From contig JAUCGG010000041.1 of assembly GCA_030378015.1 (NCBI GenBank), positions 1 through 32,874 of the forward strand: DNA of 32,874 nucleotides, read 5' to 3'. The DNA is from Desulfococcaceae bacterium HSG8 (lineage in GTDB: Bacteria; Desulfobacterota; Desulfobacteria; Desulfobacterales; 4be13). The notes beneath the pieces were generated by a model. It was not told where the DNA came from, ran no database searches, and worked only from the letters and a program-made list of their open reading frames with translations. Both the position numbers and the translations under genes were made by a program. Below, piece after piece: positions 24,812-32,046 of the stretch. Positions within the stretch are counted from its first letter, which is position 1, and each line of letters starts with the position of its first letter.

Positions 24812-25678
24812 TCACTTCTTTTTCTCGGTCAGGTAAGCTTCTCTTACTACGTCATAAAAGGCGTCGCTGCGGCGAATGAATCCGGCATAATTTGCGCCGG
24901 TTTCTTTTGCTTTCAGAAAGAAAGGGCAATCCGCTTTCAACTGTAATAGCTGGGACTGTATCGCGTTACAATTATCTTCAGACATGTGCGGGGCTGCTGC
25001 AAAGGCATCGTAAGGGATCGGGGCTGTTTCTTTGACAATCCTAAACATATGGCCCCATTTTGCTGTATCCTTATAAGTGGCTCCCGCGTCAATTTTACCC
25101 AGTTCCAGGGCCTTTAAAACCTTTGGATGCTTTTTCAGCATATATACATCGGAAAAAAAAGTATCCGGGTTTATCCCGTTTTTCTCCAGCAGGGCACGCG
25201 GGTAAAGATACCCGGAAGCAGAACGGAAATCAGTGAACGCGAAACGCTTGCCTTTCAGATCCTCAAGTGAATTAAAAGACGAAGATTTAGAAACTATGAT
25301 GACTCCGCTGTAGTGATCACGCAATGGCCCGGACTCGGTTTTTGTCTGTATGGTAACCAGATATTTCAGTCCCTGGATATTTTCTTTTGCCTGTACATAG
25401 GCGGCAGGAGTAAAAAAACCGACATCAACCGTTTTCTTCAGAATTCTCTCGCTCAGTTCTTTATAATCCTTGGTAATCCGAACCCTGCATTCCATGCCGA
25501 GAGTCTGGCTGAGATCCTTCATGAGAAGATCATACATGCTTTGAAGTTCATGAGGATCTCCCCAGGGAGGAATGCCGAAAACTATTCCCTGTTTATGTAT
25601 GTCTGACCCCCAGGCAGCGGGTATCAGGCACAGAACCGCTGCCAGGCAACAGGCAGTCAGCCGATAAAACTTTTTCAT
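24812..25678 (-). CDS. PhnD-like periplasmic phosphate/phosphonate-type binding protein
   Basis: The 288-residue precursor has a signal peptide (residues 1-24, ending AAWG) and a PhnD/type-2 periplasmic binding fold: FGIPPWGDPHELQSMYDLL, VDVGFFTPAAYVQAKE, LKGKRFAFTDFRSASGYLYP (strongly PhnD-like), KIDAGATYKDTAKWG. AAAGGAG before the ATG supports the start. No permease or ATPase of a Phn system is nearby; the next gene is the sensor phosphatase. A role as ligand receptor for signalling is therefore more likely than transport (inference). The specific ligand cannot be told. Confidence 0.88.
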   Translation of the reverse strand: MKKFYRLTACCLAAVLCLIPAAWGSDIHKQGIVFGIPPWGDPHELQSMYDLLMKDLSQTLGMECRVRITKDYKELSERILKKTVDVGFFTPAAYVQAKENIQGLKYLVTIQTKTESGPLRDHYSGVIIVSKSSSFNSLEDLKGKRFAFTDFRSASGYLYPRALLEKNGINPDTFFSDVYMLKKHPKVLKALELGKIDAGATYKDTAKWGHMFRIVKETAPIPYDAFAAAPHMSEDNCNAIQSQLLQLKADCPFFLKAKETGANYAGFIRRSDAFYDVVREAYLTEKKK

Positions 25679-25894
25679 TGTGCTGCTCCTTTCACAGTTT
25701 TTTTGTTTATCAAGTCAGCCCGCCCTGCTCTCTCCGGATTGACGATCTGTCTTAGCTTTTTGGGCAGTTACATAGCTCGTGTCAATCCGAGCCGCGGCCC
25801 GAACGAAACTCATTGCCGTTTATCATTAAAATTTACATCCCGAACCTCCTTTCCTTATCCCGGATGAAAACAGACCGGGGCAAAGCAAGACTTT
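25679..25894. other. Upstream region of the PhnD-like gene
   Basis: No gene was seen. It holds the ribosome site of the PhnD-like gene and an inverted repeat (cggattgac near 25736 with gtcaatccg near 25780) related to the inner arms at 18.95 kb. Confidence 0.5.
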
Positions 25895-26095
25895 CAGTAG
25901 ATCGAAAACTTCTGCAAACAGTGGATTCCGGGTTAAAATCGGAAAACATCCGTTTTCCGATTTTCCCCGGAATGACAGTATATTAAGATGTCATTCCGGG
26001 GAAAATTAAAAAACGGATGTTTTTTACCTGATCTTAAATTGGTAACCCGGAATCCACTGCCTGCAACGGTTTACCGGAAACTTTTCGATCTACTG
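25895..26095. repeat. Large nested palindrome
   Basis: The layers are: cagtagatcgaaaa (25895-25908) with ttttcgatctactg (26082-26095); cagtggattccgggtt (25919-25934) with aacccggaatccactg (26044-26059); an inner pair around ttttccccggaatgaca and tgtcattccggggaaaa. The outer arm also occurs near 20915 (cagtagatcgaaaag). No coding frame fits. It looks like layered palindromic insertions. Confidence 0.88.
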
Positions 26096-26112
26096 ACTTT
26101 ATCGAAAGCTGC

Positions 26113-26844
26113 CTATATCTGTTCTCTCAGTTTTGCCCAGATCAGCCCCAGGTATTCATGTATTGCTCTTTCCGTTTTATACAGCGCGTCAGAATTCGGA
26201 TAAAGCAGATCCGCCCCCAGCCATTGGTCTCCCCTGATTAAATGTCCCGAGGGATAGGGGCAGGGATTCATCCCCTGTTTTCTGAATAAAGCCACTGCCC
26301 TGGGCATATGCGCGGCTGAAGTGATCAGGACAAAGGGGGCGTCGCGGACGATCCGCTTTACGTTTTTCGCCTCGTCTTTTGTATCCTTGGAGCCGGAATC
26401 AATAATTATATTTTTTACACCCACAGACCTTGCAACATCAGCCATCAGCACCGAGCATCCCCTGCCTGTAACTATCAGACGGGTCTGCGGATTTTTACGA
26501 TGCAAGCGTATGCCCTCCAATAAACGAGCCAGGGAGTAGGGATTCAGTTGGCTGCTTACCGGGAGCTTGGGATTAAAAACATGCCCGCCCCCGAGAACAA
26601 CGATGAATTTTACGGAACTTTCCACACGGCAGGGAGGACATTTCTTTTCAAGGGGTCTGAGAATAAAATACGACACAGGGCCGGAACTCATCAGAAAAAG
26701 AGCGCATATCCCGGTTGAAATGAGAATTTTTCCAAGCCGCTGCTTTTTCGTGAACCACAGAAGATACAAGCCAGCGAAAGAAATCCCGAAGCACAGGGGC
26801 ATGGGATATATAAAGAGTGAGATGATTTTTTTAAAAAGAAACAT
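26113..26844 (-). CDS. DUF218 membrane protein (YdcF/SanA/ElyC family)
   Basis: The 243-residue protein has two N-terminal membrane helices (about 8-30 and 38-60) and a DUF218 domain (about 78-240) with VKFIVVLGGGHVFN, LLEGIRLHRKNPQTRLIVTG, SKDTKDEAKNVKRI and FVLITSAAHMPRAVALFRK. ElyC and SanA relatives affect envelope integrity and undecaprenyl-phosphate-dependent polymer steps; the exact reaction is not known. No Shine-Dalgarno site precedes the ATG, because the upstream DNA is heptamer array. The MFS gene lies upstream on the same strand. Confidence 0.88.
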   Translation of the reverse strand: MFLFKKIISLFIYPMPLCFGISFAGLYLLWFTKKQRLGKILISTGICALFLMSSGPVSYFILRPLEKKCPPCRVESSVKFIVVLGGGHVFNPKLPVSSQLNPYSLARLLEGIRLHRKNPQTRLIVTGRGCSVLMADVARSVGVKNIIIDSGSKDTKDEAKNVKRIVRDAPFVLITSAAHMPRAVALFRKQGMNPCPYPSGHLIRGDQWLGADLLYPNSDALYKTERAIHEYLGLIWAKLREQI

Positions 26845-26847
26845 GGT

Positions 26848-27052
26848 GATTTGTAATGCGCTATTTGTAATGCGTGATGCGTGATGCGTGATTCGTGGTG
26901 CGTGATTCGTGATGTTTATGCCCCAATATTTGCACTACTACTGAGTTTCACGTTTCACGCACCACGTTTCACGCACCACGTTTCACGTTTCACGTTTCAC
27001 GTTTCACGTTTCACGCATCACGTTTCACGCATCACGTTTCACGCATCACGTA
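26848..27052. repeat. Heptamer array with inverted halves, from MFS stop to DUF218 start
   Basis: It has the same type and plan as the array at 7601-7766: on the minus strand it starts with GCGTGA, which is the terminal Ala codon and stop of the MFS gene, runs through GTGATGC and GTGAAAC units, changes polarity in the middle and ends with GCATTAC units directly before the next gene's ATG. Its halves can pair. Confidence 0.93.
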
Positions 27053-28220
27053 TCAACACCACAATCCCCCCAACCAGCGCAAGAGAGACCAGGGCAAGTG
27101 CGGGGAACGCGGCTTCGATTCCGAAATTCGTTTGAATGACTTCCATCATTTTTACTGCCAGGGACCCGACACCGAAGGTCAGTATGAATTTGGTTCCGTA
27201 AGCTGAACTGTGGAATTTTTTCGGCGCAAATTTGGCGACCAGAGTGTTTTCAATGGGCTGCATTCCCAGCAGGAAGAAAAAATAAATCATTCCCAGTCCC
27301 ACCAGCGGCAGGTCAGTTGTCATGGACATTAAAAATGCAGCGGGGATTGTTATGCAGTGGAATACAAGATAGGAACGCCTGAGTTCAAAGCGCTCTGCTG
27401 TCCGTCCGCCGGTATATTGACCGACCATTCCCACCAGGTAGATAAACGCGGTGGCAGAGGTGGCAACAACATTCTGAGAAAAATTTCCTCCTGTCAGAGA
27501 TGAAATCCACTGGAATATCCCTTGGTTCTTCAGCTCAAAATATGCAGGCAGGATGACTGTCGCCCCCCTGTAGGCAATGCCGCCCAGCATCATGCATAGC
27601 AGTAATATAAGGAATGAGCGAAGGGAAGCGCCTTCATCGCCTGCGCCGGTCTTTACTGACTGTCCTGCCTCGGATTTCGGAGAAAAAATCATCAGAGCTA
27701 CGCCGACAAGATTTAATCCGCCCAGGAACAAGTAAACAGCCCGGGGGCCCCATACCCAGTTGACCAATCCGGCCAAAAGGGGAGCCATAGCAAGCCCCAG
27801 GTTTCCGAACATTCCGTTATAAGCCATGCCCAGGCTGACCCGCCGGATTTCTTTTGAAATCCAGCCCAGTCCTGCTGGATGATAGATTCCTGAAAAAAGC
27901 CCGATTGATGCAAGAGATACCGCGAGCCACACGGGCGAATCAATGCAGAACGCCGCAGTCAGACCGCTCAGGCCGGCTCCTATAAAAAAAATCAGTAACA
28001 GCGGCGGAGCACCCCATCGGTCCGCGGCCAGCCCCCAGGGGAGGGCAGTAAGTCCGAACAGCAGGTACATCCAGAAGGAGATTCCCAGCACATCTGCCAT
28101 TTCCATATTCAGGCGCCCGGACAGGGGAAGCAATACTGCCGGGAATACCAGCATGTTGAAATGACTCATAAAATGACCGAAACAGGTCACGGTCAGAATA
28201 CGACGATCTTTATCTTCCAT
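27039..28220 (-). CDS. Major facilitator superfamily transporter
   Basis: The 393-residue protein has about twelve hydrophobic segments. The motif-A-like loop GLAADRWGAPP lies between helices 2 and 3 (about 62-72), as in sugar or drug MFS members. AAGGA before ATG 28220 supports the start. The final residues Arg-Asp-Ala and the stop are encoded by the heptamer array, so the original C-terminus may have been replaced. The substrate cannot be inferred. It precedes the DUF218 gene. Confidence 0.88.
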   Translation of the reverse strand: MEDKDRRILTVTCFGHFMSHFNMLVFPAVLLPLSGRLNMEMADVLGISFWMYLLFGLTALPWGLAADRWGAPPLLLIFFIGAGLSGLTAAFCIDSPVWLAVSLASIGLFSGIYHPAGLGWISKEIRRVSLGMAYNGMFGNLGLAMAPLLAGLVNWVWGPRAVYLFLGGLNLVGVALMIFSPKSEAGQSVKTGAGDEGASLRSFLILLLCMMLGGIAYRGATVILPAYFELKNQGIFQWISSLTGGNFSQNVVATSATAFIYLVGMVGQYTGGRTAERFELRRSYLVFHCITIPAAFLMSMTTDLPLVGLGMIYFFFLLGMQPIENTLVAKFAPKKFHSSAYGTKFILTFGVGSLAVKMMEVIQTNFGIEAAFPALALVSLALVGGIVVLIRDA

Positions 28221-28231
28221 TTTGTTTCCTT

Positions 28232-28321
28232 AAATTAAAAGTTTGTAGTACCGCCTTTAGGCGGCTTTCATGCACAGCATGAAAAAGCCCGCCTAAAGGC
28301 GGTACTACGAACTTTTAATTT
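28232..28321. repeat. Palindrome (aaattaaaagt..gtagtaccgcctttaggcgg)
   Basis: Long near-perfect arms around a five-base centre (acagc) sit just upstream of the MFS gene. Both arm modules, taattaaaagt and ccgcctttaggcgg, also make up layers of the 17.2-kb nested element, there in the opposite inside-out order. Confidence 0.9.
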
Positions 28322-28415
28322 TGTTAAAAGCTCTGTTAGGAGCGATATATTTGTAGTAGATTCTCAAATTTGACGAGGCTTAGACCCGATCCGCAACGCC
28401 TGACGTTTTCCGTTT

Positions 28416-28678
28416 TCATTTATCATAGTGATACCGGCATTGTGCTATGATCAGTTCTTCGTTTTTCATTGTATAAACAAGCCGGTGTTCGTCATTTATT
28501 CGTCGGCTCCAGAATCCGCTCCAACCGAATTTCAGCGGTTCGGGCTTGCTGATTCCGTCAAAGGGATTTCGCAGGATATCTCTTATCAGCGCATTTATAC
28601 GCTTTACAACACGCTTCTCATTGGCCTGCCAGTAAACATAATCATCCCATGCCGGACATGCCAGTTAATCGTTTTCAT
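28416..28678 (-). pseudogene. yoeB: YoeB/Txe-family toxin, frameshifted near its start
   Basis: A frame ending at TGA (28416-28418) reads AWDDYVYWQANEKRVVKRIN, then NPFDGISKPEPLKF, WSRRINDEHRLVY and CRYHYDK, the complete body of a YoeB endoribonuclease toxin including the RxxxxEHR and HY active-site residues. The expected start ATG (28676-28678) overlaps the antitoxin end but reads MKTINWHVR in a different frame, so one base is missing between about residues 9 and 10. No good start exists in the toxin frame after the antitoxin stop (only CTG). It is inactive unless a non-standard start or frameshift is used, or the base is a sequencing error. Confidence 0.85.
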
Positions 28679-28910
28679 TTATCAGTCCGTGAGGTTCGTA
28701 TTTTCCCGCTCTGATATCTCTGACAGCCCTGTCAAGACGTTTCCTGTTAGTTTCCGATTTTGCAAGATAAGCGGTTTCATTGTAAGCGCTGTCGTGTTCT
28801 ATACGTTCTTCTATAAGTTCGATTACATATTCTTCCGGTGTCTGGCAGACCAGCTTTGCAAATTCGTTTATTCTGCCGGTAAGTTTTTCCGGAACATTTA
28901 CTGTCAGCAT
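28665..28910 (-). CDS. Antitoxin with Phd/YefM-like C-terminus
   Basis: The 81-residue protein has an N-terminal segment MLTVNVPEKLTGRINEFAKL resembling ribbon-helix-helix DNA-binding proteins, and a C-terminal neutralising region (ETAYLAKSETNRKRLDRAVR, GKYEPHGL) that matches the toxin-wrapping part of YefM-type antitoxins. AAAGGAAAGG upstream supports the start. It overlaps the start of the broken YoeB gene by 14 bases. It is intact while its toxin is not. Confidence 0.85.
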   Translation of the reverse strand: MLTVNVPEKLTGRINEFAKLVCQTPEEYVIELIEERIEHDSAYNETAYLAKSETNRKRLDRAVRDIRAGKYEPHGLINEND

Positions 28911-28968
28911 ATTTTAAGCCTTTCCTTTTTGTTATGTCCGTAATTCTGGAACCCGAAATATTTTTCCG

Positions 28969-29354
28969 CTACTCGGAATTTCTCATAGCATACCCGCCGG
29001 AAGCATAAGTTCCGGTATGAAGGGAAGCCATTTCTTGTTCCCATTTACCCGAATCCCTTCGGTACGCCGCCTTGCGGCTTCCTCTCATCGGAGGAGAGAT
29101 ACGAGCTATTGCCCAGACAATGATTCTGTTTTTATCCGAGGTGAAGAGAATTTTATATGAAAATTTCGGAACGTATGCCTTGTAAATATTGTCGGCTTCC
29201 TTCAGAAACCAGTCCGGATTTTTCCTGATCTTTTTAAGCTGGTCTGTTACCGATTATTTAAACCGCCTTCCGAGCCCTTCTGATTGAAGTTAATACCATC
29301 CGATTGCTTCCTCGAATTCCTTGACTGCCCATGAATATGAATATTAATCTTCAT
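28969..29354 (-). pseudogene. RelE/ParE-family toxin with a frameshift and two nonsense codons
   Basis: The minus strand reads MKINIHIH from an ATG overlapping the antitoxin stop, then, in another frame, AVKEFEEAIGWY-stop-LQSEGLGRRFK-stop-SVTDQLKKIRKNPDW, YKAYVPKFSYKILFTSDKNR and IIVWAIAR, clearly a RelE/ParE toxin. Both stops are TAA where Glu or Gln is expected. The end departs from the family (the RRxPxYW tail is absent) and runs on to TAG at 28969. It is therefore a dead toxin gene. Confidence 0.85.
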
Positions 29355-29547
29355 TGTATAATCTTTCGAAATCCAATAATTCCGATTTCCCTTCGTTTAC
29401 CGTTTTCATGCGATTGCAGACTTCCGCAATCCATGACTGGCGTATTTCTTCCTCTTCGTAATCAATGCTTGCAAGAATCAGCTCGGCAAATACGACCCTT
29501 TCATTAGCCGGCATCTCAAGTGCTTTTTCCAAAAGAACATTATCCAT
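29344..29547 (-). CDS. Addiction-module antitoxin (TIGR02574-like)
   Basis: The 67-residue protein MDNVLLEKALEMPANERVVF... ends DFERLYNED. It resembles the small helical antitoxins paired with RelE/ParE toxins (pattern of ALxLPxxERxxLAExLLxSL and a late W..E). The start is set at 29547 because AAGGAGAT is directly upstream; the open frame extends to 29649 without support. It overlaps the ATG of the broken toxin. Confidence 0.85.
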   Translation of the reverse strand: MDNVLLEKALEMPANERVVFAELILASIDYEEEEIRQSWIAEVCNRMKTVNEGKSELLDFERLYNED

Positions 29548-29651
29548 AAGTATCTCCTTTGCTGATATGAGGCTCTGCAAGGAGGTGCCAGAGCGATCAC
29601 CCGCCGGGCAACAATATCGGATTTCACGGACTTTCAACCCGTTCAACATAA

Positions 29652-29921
29652 TTAAGCGGCTTTCAAGGGCGCTAAGTCGTCTCCTGTAATTGTAGATGCT
29701 CCTATTTCCAATAAAATACGATTTAAATCGGAAACTGTTACCCTGGTTGGTGCTGTAATCTCAATGCCAATGGCTCTTCCATTTTGTTCATAATCAATTA
29801 ACATTCCAGGCTCGGCCTTCGATGTGCGATAACTTTTATCTCCAGGTTTCCTGTTAAAATAAAGATACGCAGCAATAGGCAAACCATGCCGGAATGTTAC
29901 TTCTAAATATGGTTCTTTCAT
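29652..29921 (-). CDS. DUF2283-family protein, probable antitoxin
   Basis: The 89-residue protein has the DUF2283 pattern AYLYFNRKPGDKSYRTSKAE...LIDYEQNGRAIGIEITAP. Such proteins commonly sit beside DUF4258 proteins as toxin-antitoxin-like pairs. Its ATG follows the partner's stop by one base, so translation is coupled. The biochemical role is not known. Confidence 0.82.
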   Translation of the reverse strand: MKEPYLEVTFRHGLPIAAYLYFNRKPGDKSYRTSKAEPGMLIDYEQNGRAIGIEITAPTRVTVSDLNRILLEIGASTITGDDLAPLKAA

Positions 29922-29922
29922 C

Positions 29923-30189
29923 TTAAATACTCCAAACTGGATAAGCGGTTATAACAATAAGCAACTCACAACCCGTTTCAGGTTCCACAATAACTTCCCA
30001 AGATTTTTTTCTATGTCTTGTTTCTATAATCCATCGCCCTTCTATAATATCTGCGCGAAACGAATGTGCGTGTTCAAGCATTGTCCTAATATCTAGTTCA
30101 TTAAAATTACGATCATCCATTCTTTTATACAAATGAGGGGTAAATTCAAGTTCCCAATCCCACCACTTTGGCCATGACCGTTTTTTCAA
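29923..30189 (-). CDS. DUF4258-family protein, probable toxin
   Basis: The 88-residue protein LEFTPHLYKRMDDRNFNELD...GRWIIETRHRKKSWEVIVEPE matches DUF4258, a RelE-like small fold. The start is TTG (30189) with a strong GGAGGAG just upstream; the next in-frame ATG would remove the conserved FTPH. It is first in the pair with DUF2283. Unlike the two neighbouring toxins it is intact. Confidence 0.8.
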   Translation of the reverse strand: MKKRSWPKWWDWELEFTPHLYKRMDDRNFNELDIRTMLEHAHSFRADIIEGRWIIETRHRKKSWEVIVEPETGCELLIVITAYPVWSI

Positions 30190-30227
30190 CTCTCCTCCTG
30201 TTATTTATTCTAAATTTACTATAGTAT

Positions 30228-30717
30228 ATCGGCTTTATAATTCTACATGTTTTATTATCAGTATGTTACAGACCATATTTCGGACATTTTTAATGCAAGT
30301 TATTAATTTTAAATACTATATTGATATTTATTATTTTTACAGATAGTTATGACTGATGAGACGCCGGACAGAAATCCTGCGACATCCTTCAGGCTTTTTC
30401 GTCGGCAAAGTCCGGATTACTCACATATTACTTATCATAACCACCTGCTATGTAAAAATAAGCTTGCATTACAATAATATATTATCATTTACTACCGGAT
30501 ACAGAGTAGTAAATCGGAGAATATCCTCCGAGCGTCGCAGGTTTTCAGAATGATGTCCTGGCTGCTCCCGGTCAGTATTTAACAATCTGATTTAACGGCA
30601 TTTACATTTACAGATACCATTAAATTCAGTATTATAAGTAGCTTGCATTGAATCTGTCTGAAATATGGCTTGCAACTTACTGATAATACAACATGTAGAA
30701 TCGGAATCCCGATATAC
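30228..30717. mobile_element. MITE-like element with ~80-bp imperfect terminal inverted repeats
   Basis: The left end (30228-30305: tatatcgg, attctacatgttttattatc, ccatatttcggaca, aatgcaagtta) and the right end (about 30636-30717: tagcttgcattgaat, ctgaaatatggc, gataatacaacatgtagaat, ccgatata) are imperfect inverted copies about 80 bases long. The 330-base core has no transposase frame. I could not identify a target duplication. It may be a non-autonomous or decayed transposon, and it fills the whole gap between the toxin pair and the glycosyltransferase. Confidence 0.7.
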
Positions 30718-30740
30718 CTCAGATTTATAAGAAAGGGTGG

Positions 30741-30765
30741 ACAAATTTACAAGTTGCTGTACCAG
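30741..30765. repeat. Dispersed repeat (aagttgctgtaccag), second copy
   Basis: It shares about 25 bases with 19018-19042, with two differences. Like that copy it lies just past the 3' end of a minus-strand gene (15 bases from the stop at 30780) in the same orientation. Confidence 0.75.
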
Positions 30766-30779
30766 ATGCTTTTATTTCA

Positions 30780-32012
30780 TCATTTATGGGATGATCCTCT
30801 TCTTAAAACGAGATCATTCCATAAATTTAAATAGTTTTCGGCAATAACATCAATATTGTATCTGAGTTTGGCAATATCTTTGCAATTCTTTTTCATTTCC
30901 TGATAGTTCTCAACTATGAAAAAAAGTTTTTTAATCAATTCCTTTTCAGAATTTACAATGATTCCTGTTTCACCATTAATCACTGCCTCTGATGCCCCGG
31001 GAACATCAGTAGTGACAATCGGTACTCCGTTGTTCAACATTTCCAACCACGTAAGAGGAGGGGCAAGGATCACATTCGAATTGACTACAGGGGAAAACAT
31101 TATATCGCAAGATTTTTTCAGGATTTCAAATCCAGATGCATCAGTAGGTTTTACAAATATTCCTTCTTCCGGCCTATGATAATTCTCAAATCCGTTTTCA
31201 AAACACTCGGGTTTGAATGCAAAATAAAAGTTCGCGTTAAGCCCCTGTTTTAAGGCATTTATAGATGTATGAGCAGCAAAAAGAAAATCGTTTCGCTGGA
31301 TTTGCTGTATATAACCTGTCCATAGAATCAGCGGTTTATCATTAGATATTCCGATATCTGTTTTCTGTGTTTCTCTGCTGTCACATGTATTACATTTAAT
31401 TCCCCATGGAATATGTCTGATATTCTTGTTACTGATACCAAGTTTAAGCAATCTTGTTTGATATGCTTTGCTGTATGGGACAACTGAAATATTATGATGG
31501 CGATAGCTAACCGTAAGGAATTTTTCATATATAAAATTGTTTCTTTTCCCATGATAAGACATCGCAGAAACAGAAAGAGTGGTCGGATTTTTTTCAGCTA
31601 TCATACGATTTGCCAACCCCATATTATCCATCAAATGTAAATGCTGATATGGATATTCGTTGTAGATGCGATTTAATTCCTGTAACAACTTTCTTGCATT
31701 TAATAATTTCTCTATAACTCCCATCTTTCTTGGAAATGCGCTCTTTTTCCAAAAAAATTTCTCTTTTTCATAAGTTGCATCCGGAGTTTCTAAAAATTTT
31801 GGTGGTATATATTTTATAATTAAACGAGCTCCGTTAACAGTTAAATCCTCTGAAGATTTATGATGCTTTCGTATGGAGATAACGGTGACCCTTTTGAGAT
31901 TTTTTGCAAGAAAAGGGATAAGTTCTACCCAAAAATTTTTATCACCTGTGGAACGTAACGGTTGATAATTCATTCCTATCAAAACAACATGATCAAGCAT
32001 TAAATATCTCAT
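30780..32012 (-). CDS. Glycosyltransferase (GT-B fold, GT4-like)
   Basis: The 410-residue protein has an N-terminal acceptor half and a C-terminal donor half with PLILWTGYIQ (about 228) and WLEMLNNGVPIVTTDVPGAS (about 337-356), carrying the conserved Glu and Gly-rich turn of family-4 glycosyltransferases. AGGAAG eight bases upstream fixes the start. It is 34 bases downstream of another glycosyltransferase, so both probably belong to a surface polysaccharide operon that continues outside the window. The sugar is unknown. The gene is visibly more AT-rich than those at 1-28 kb. Confidence 0.87.
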   Translation of the reverse strand: MRYLMLDHVVLIGMNYQPLRSTGDKNFWVELIPFLAKNLKRVTVISIRKHHKSSEDLTVNGARLIIKYIPPKFLETPDATYEKEKFFWKKSAFPRKMGVIEKLLNARKLLQELNRIYNEYPYQHLHLMDNMGLANRMIAEKNPTTLSVSAMSYHGKRNNFIYEKFLTVSYRHHNISVVPYSKAYQTRLLKLGISNKNIRHIPWGIKCNTCDSRETQKTDIGISNDKPLILWTGYIQQIQRNDFLFAAHTSINALKQGLNANFYFAFKPECFENGFENYHRPEEGIFVKPTDASGFEILKKSCDIMFSPVVNSNVILAPPLTWLEMLNNGVPIVTTDVPGASEAVINGETGIIVNSEKELIKKLFFIVENYQEMKKNCKDIAKLRYNIDVIAENYLNLWNDLVLRRGSSHK

Positions 32013-32046
32013 TTTATAGTCTTCCTGGAAAATATTCTCTGTTAAT

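Noticed and set aside
28428-28943. 171-codon plus-strand open frame
   Set aside because: It is antisense to the YoeB-type toxin and antitoxin, whose minus-strand motifs are clear.
29041-29354. Reassigned TAA codons in the RelE/ParE gene
   Set aside because: TAA is used as a normal stop by several intact genes here (for example M23, aat, NACHT), and the gene also has a frameshift, so decay is simpler.
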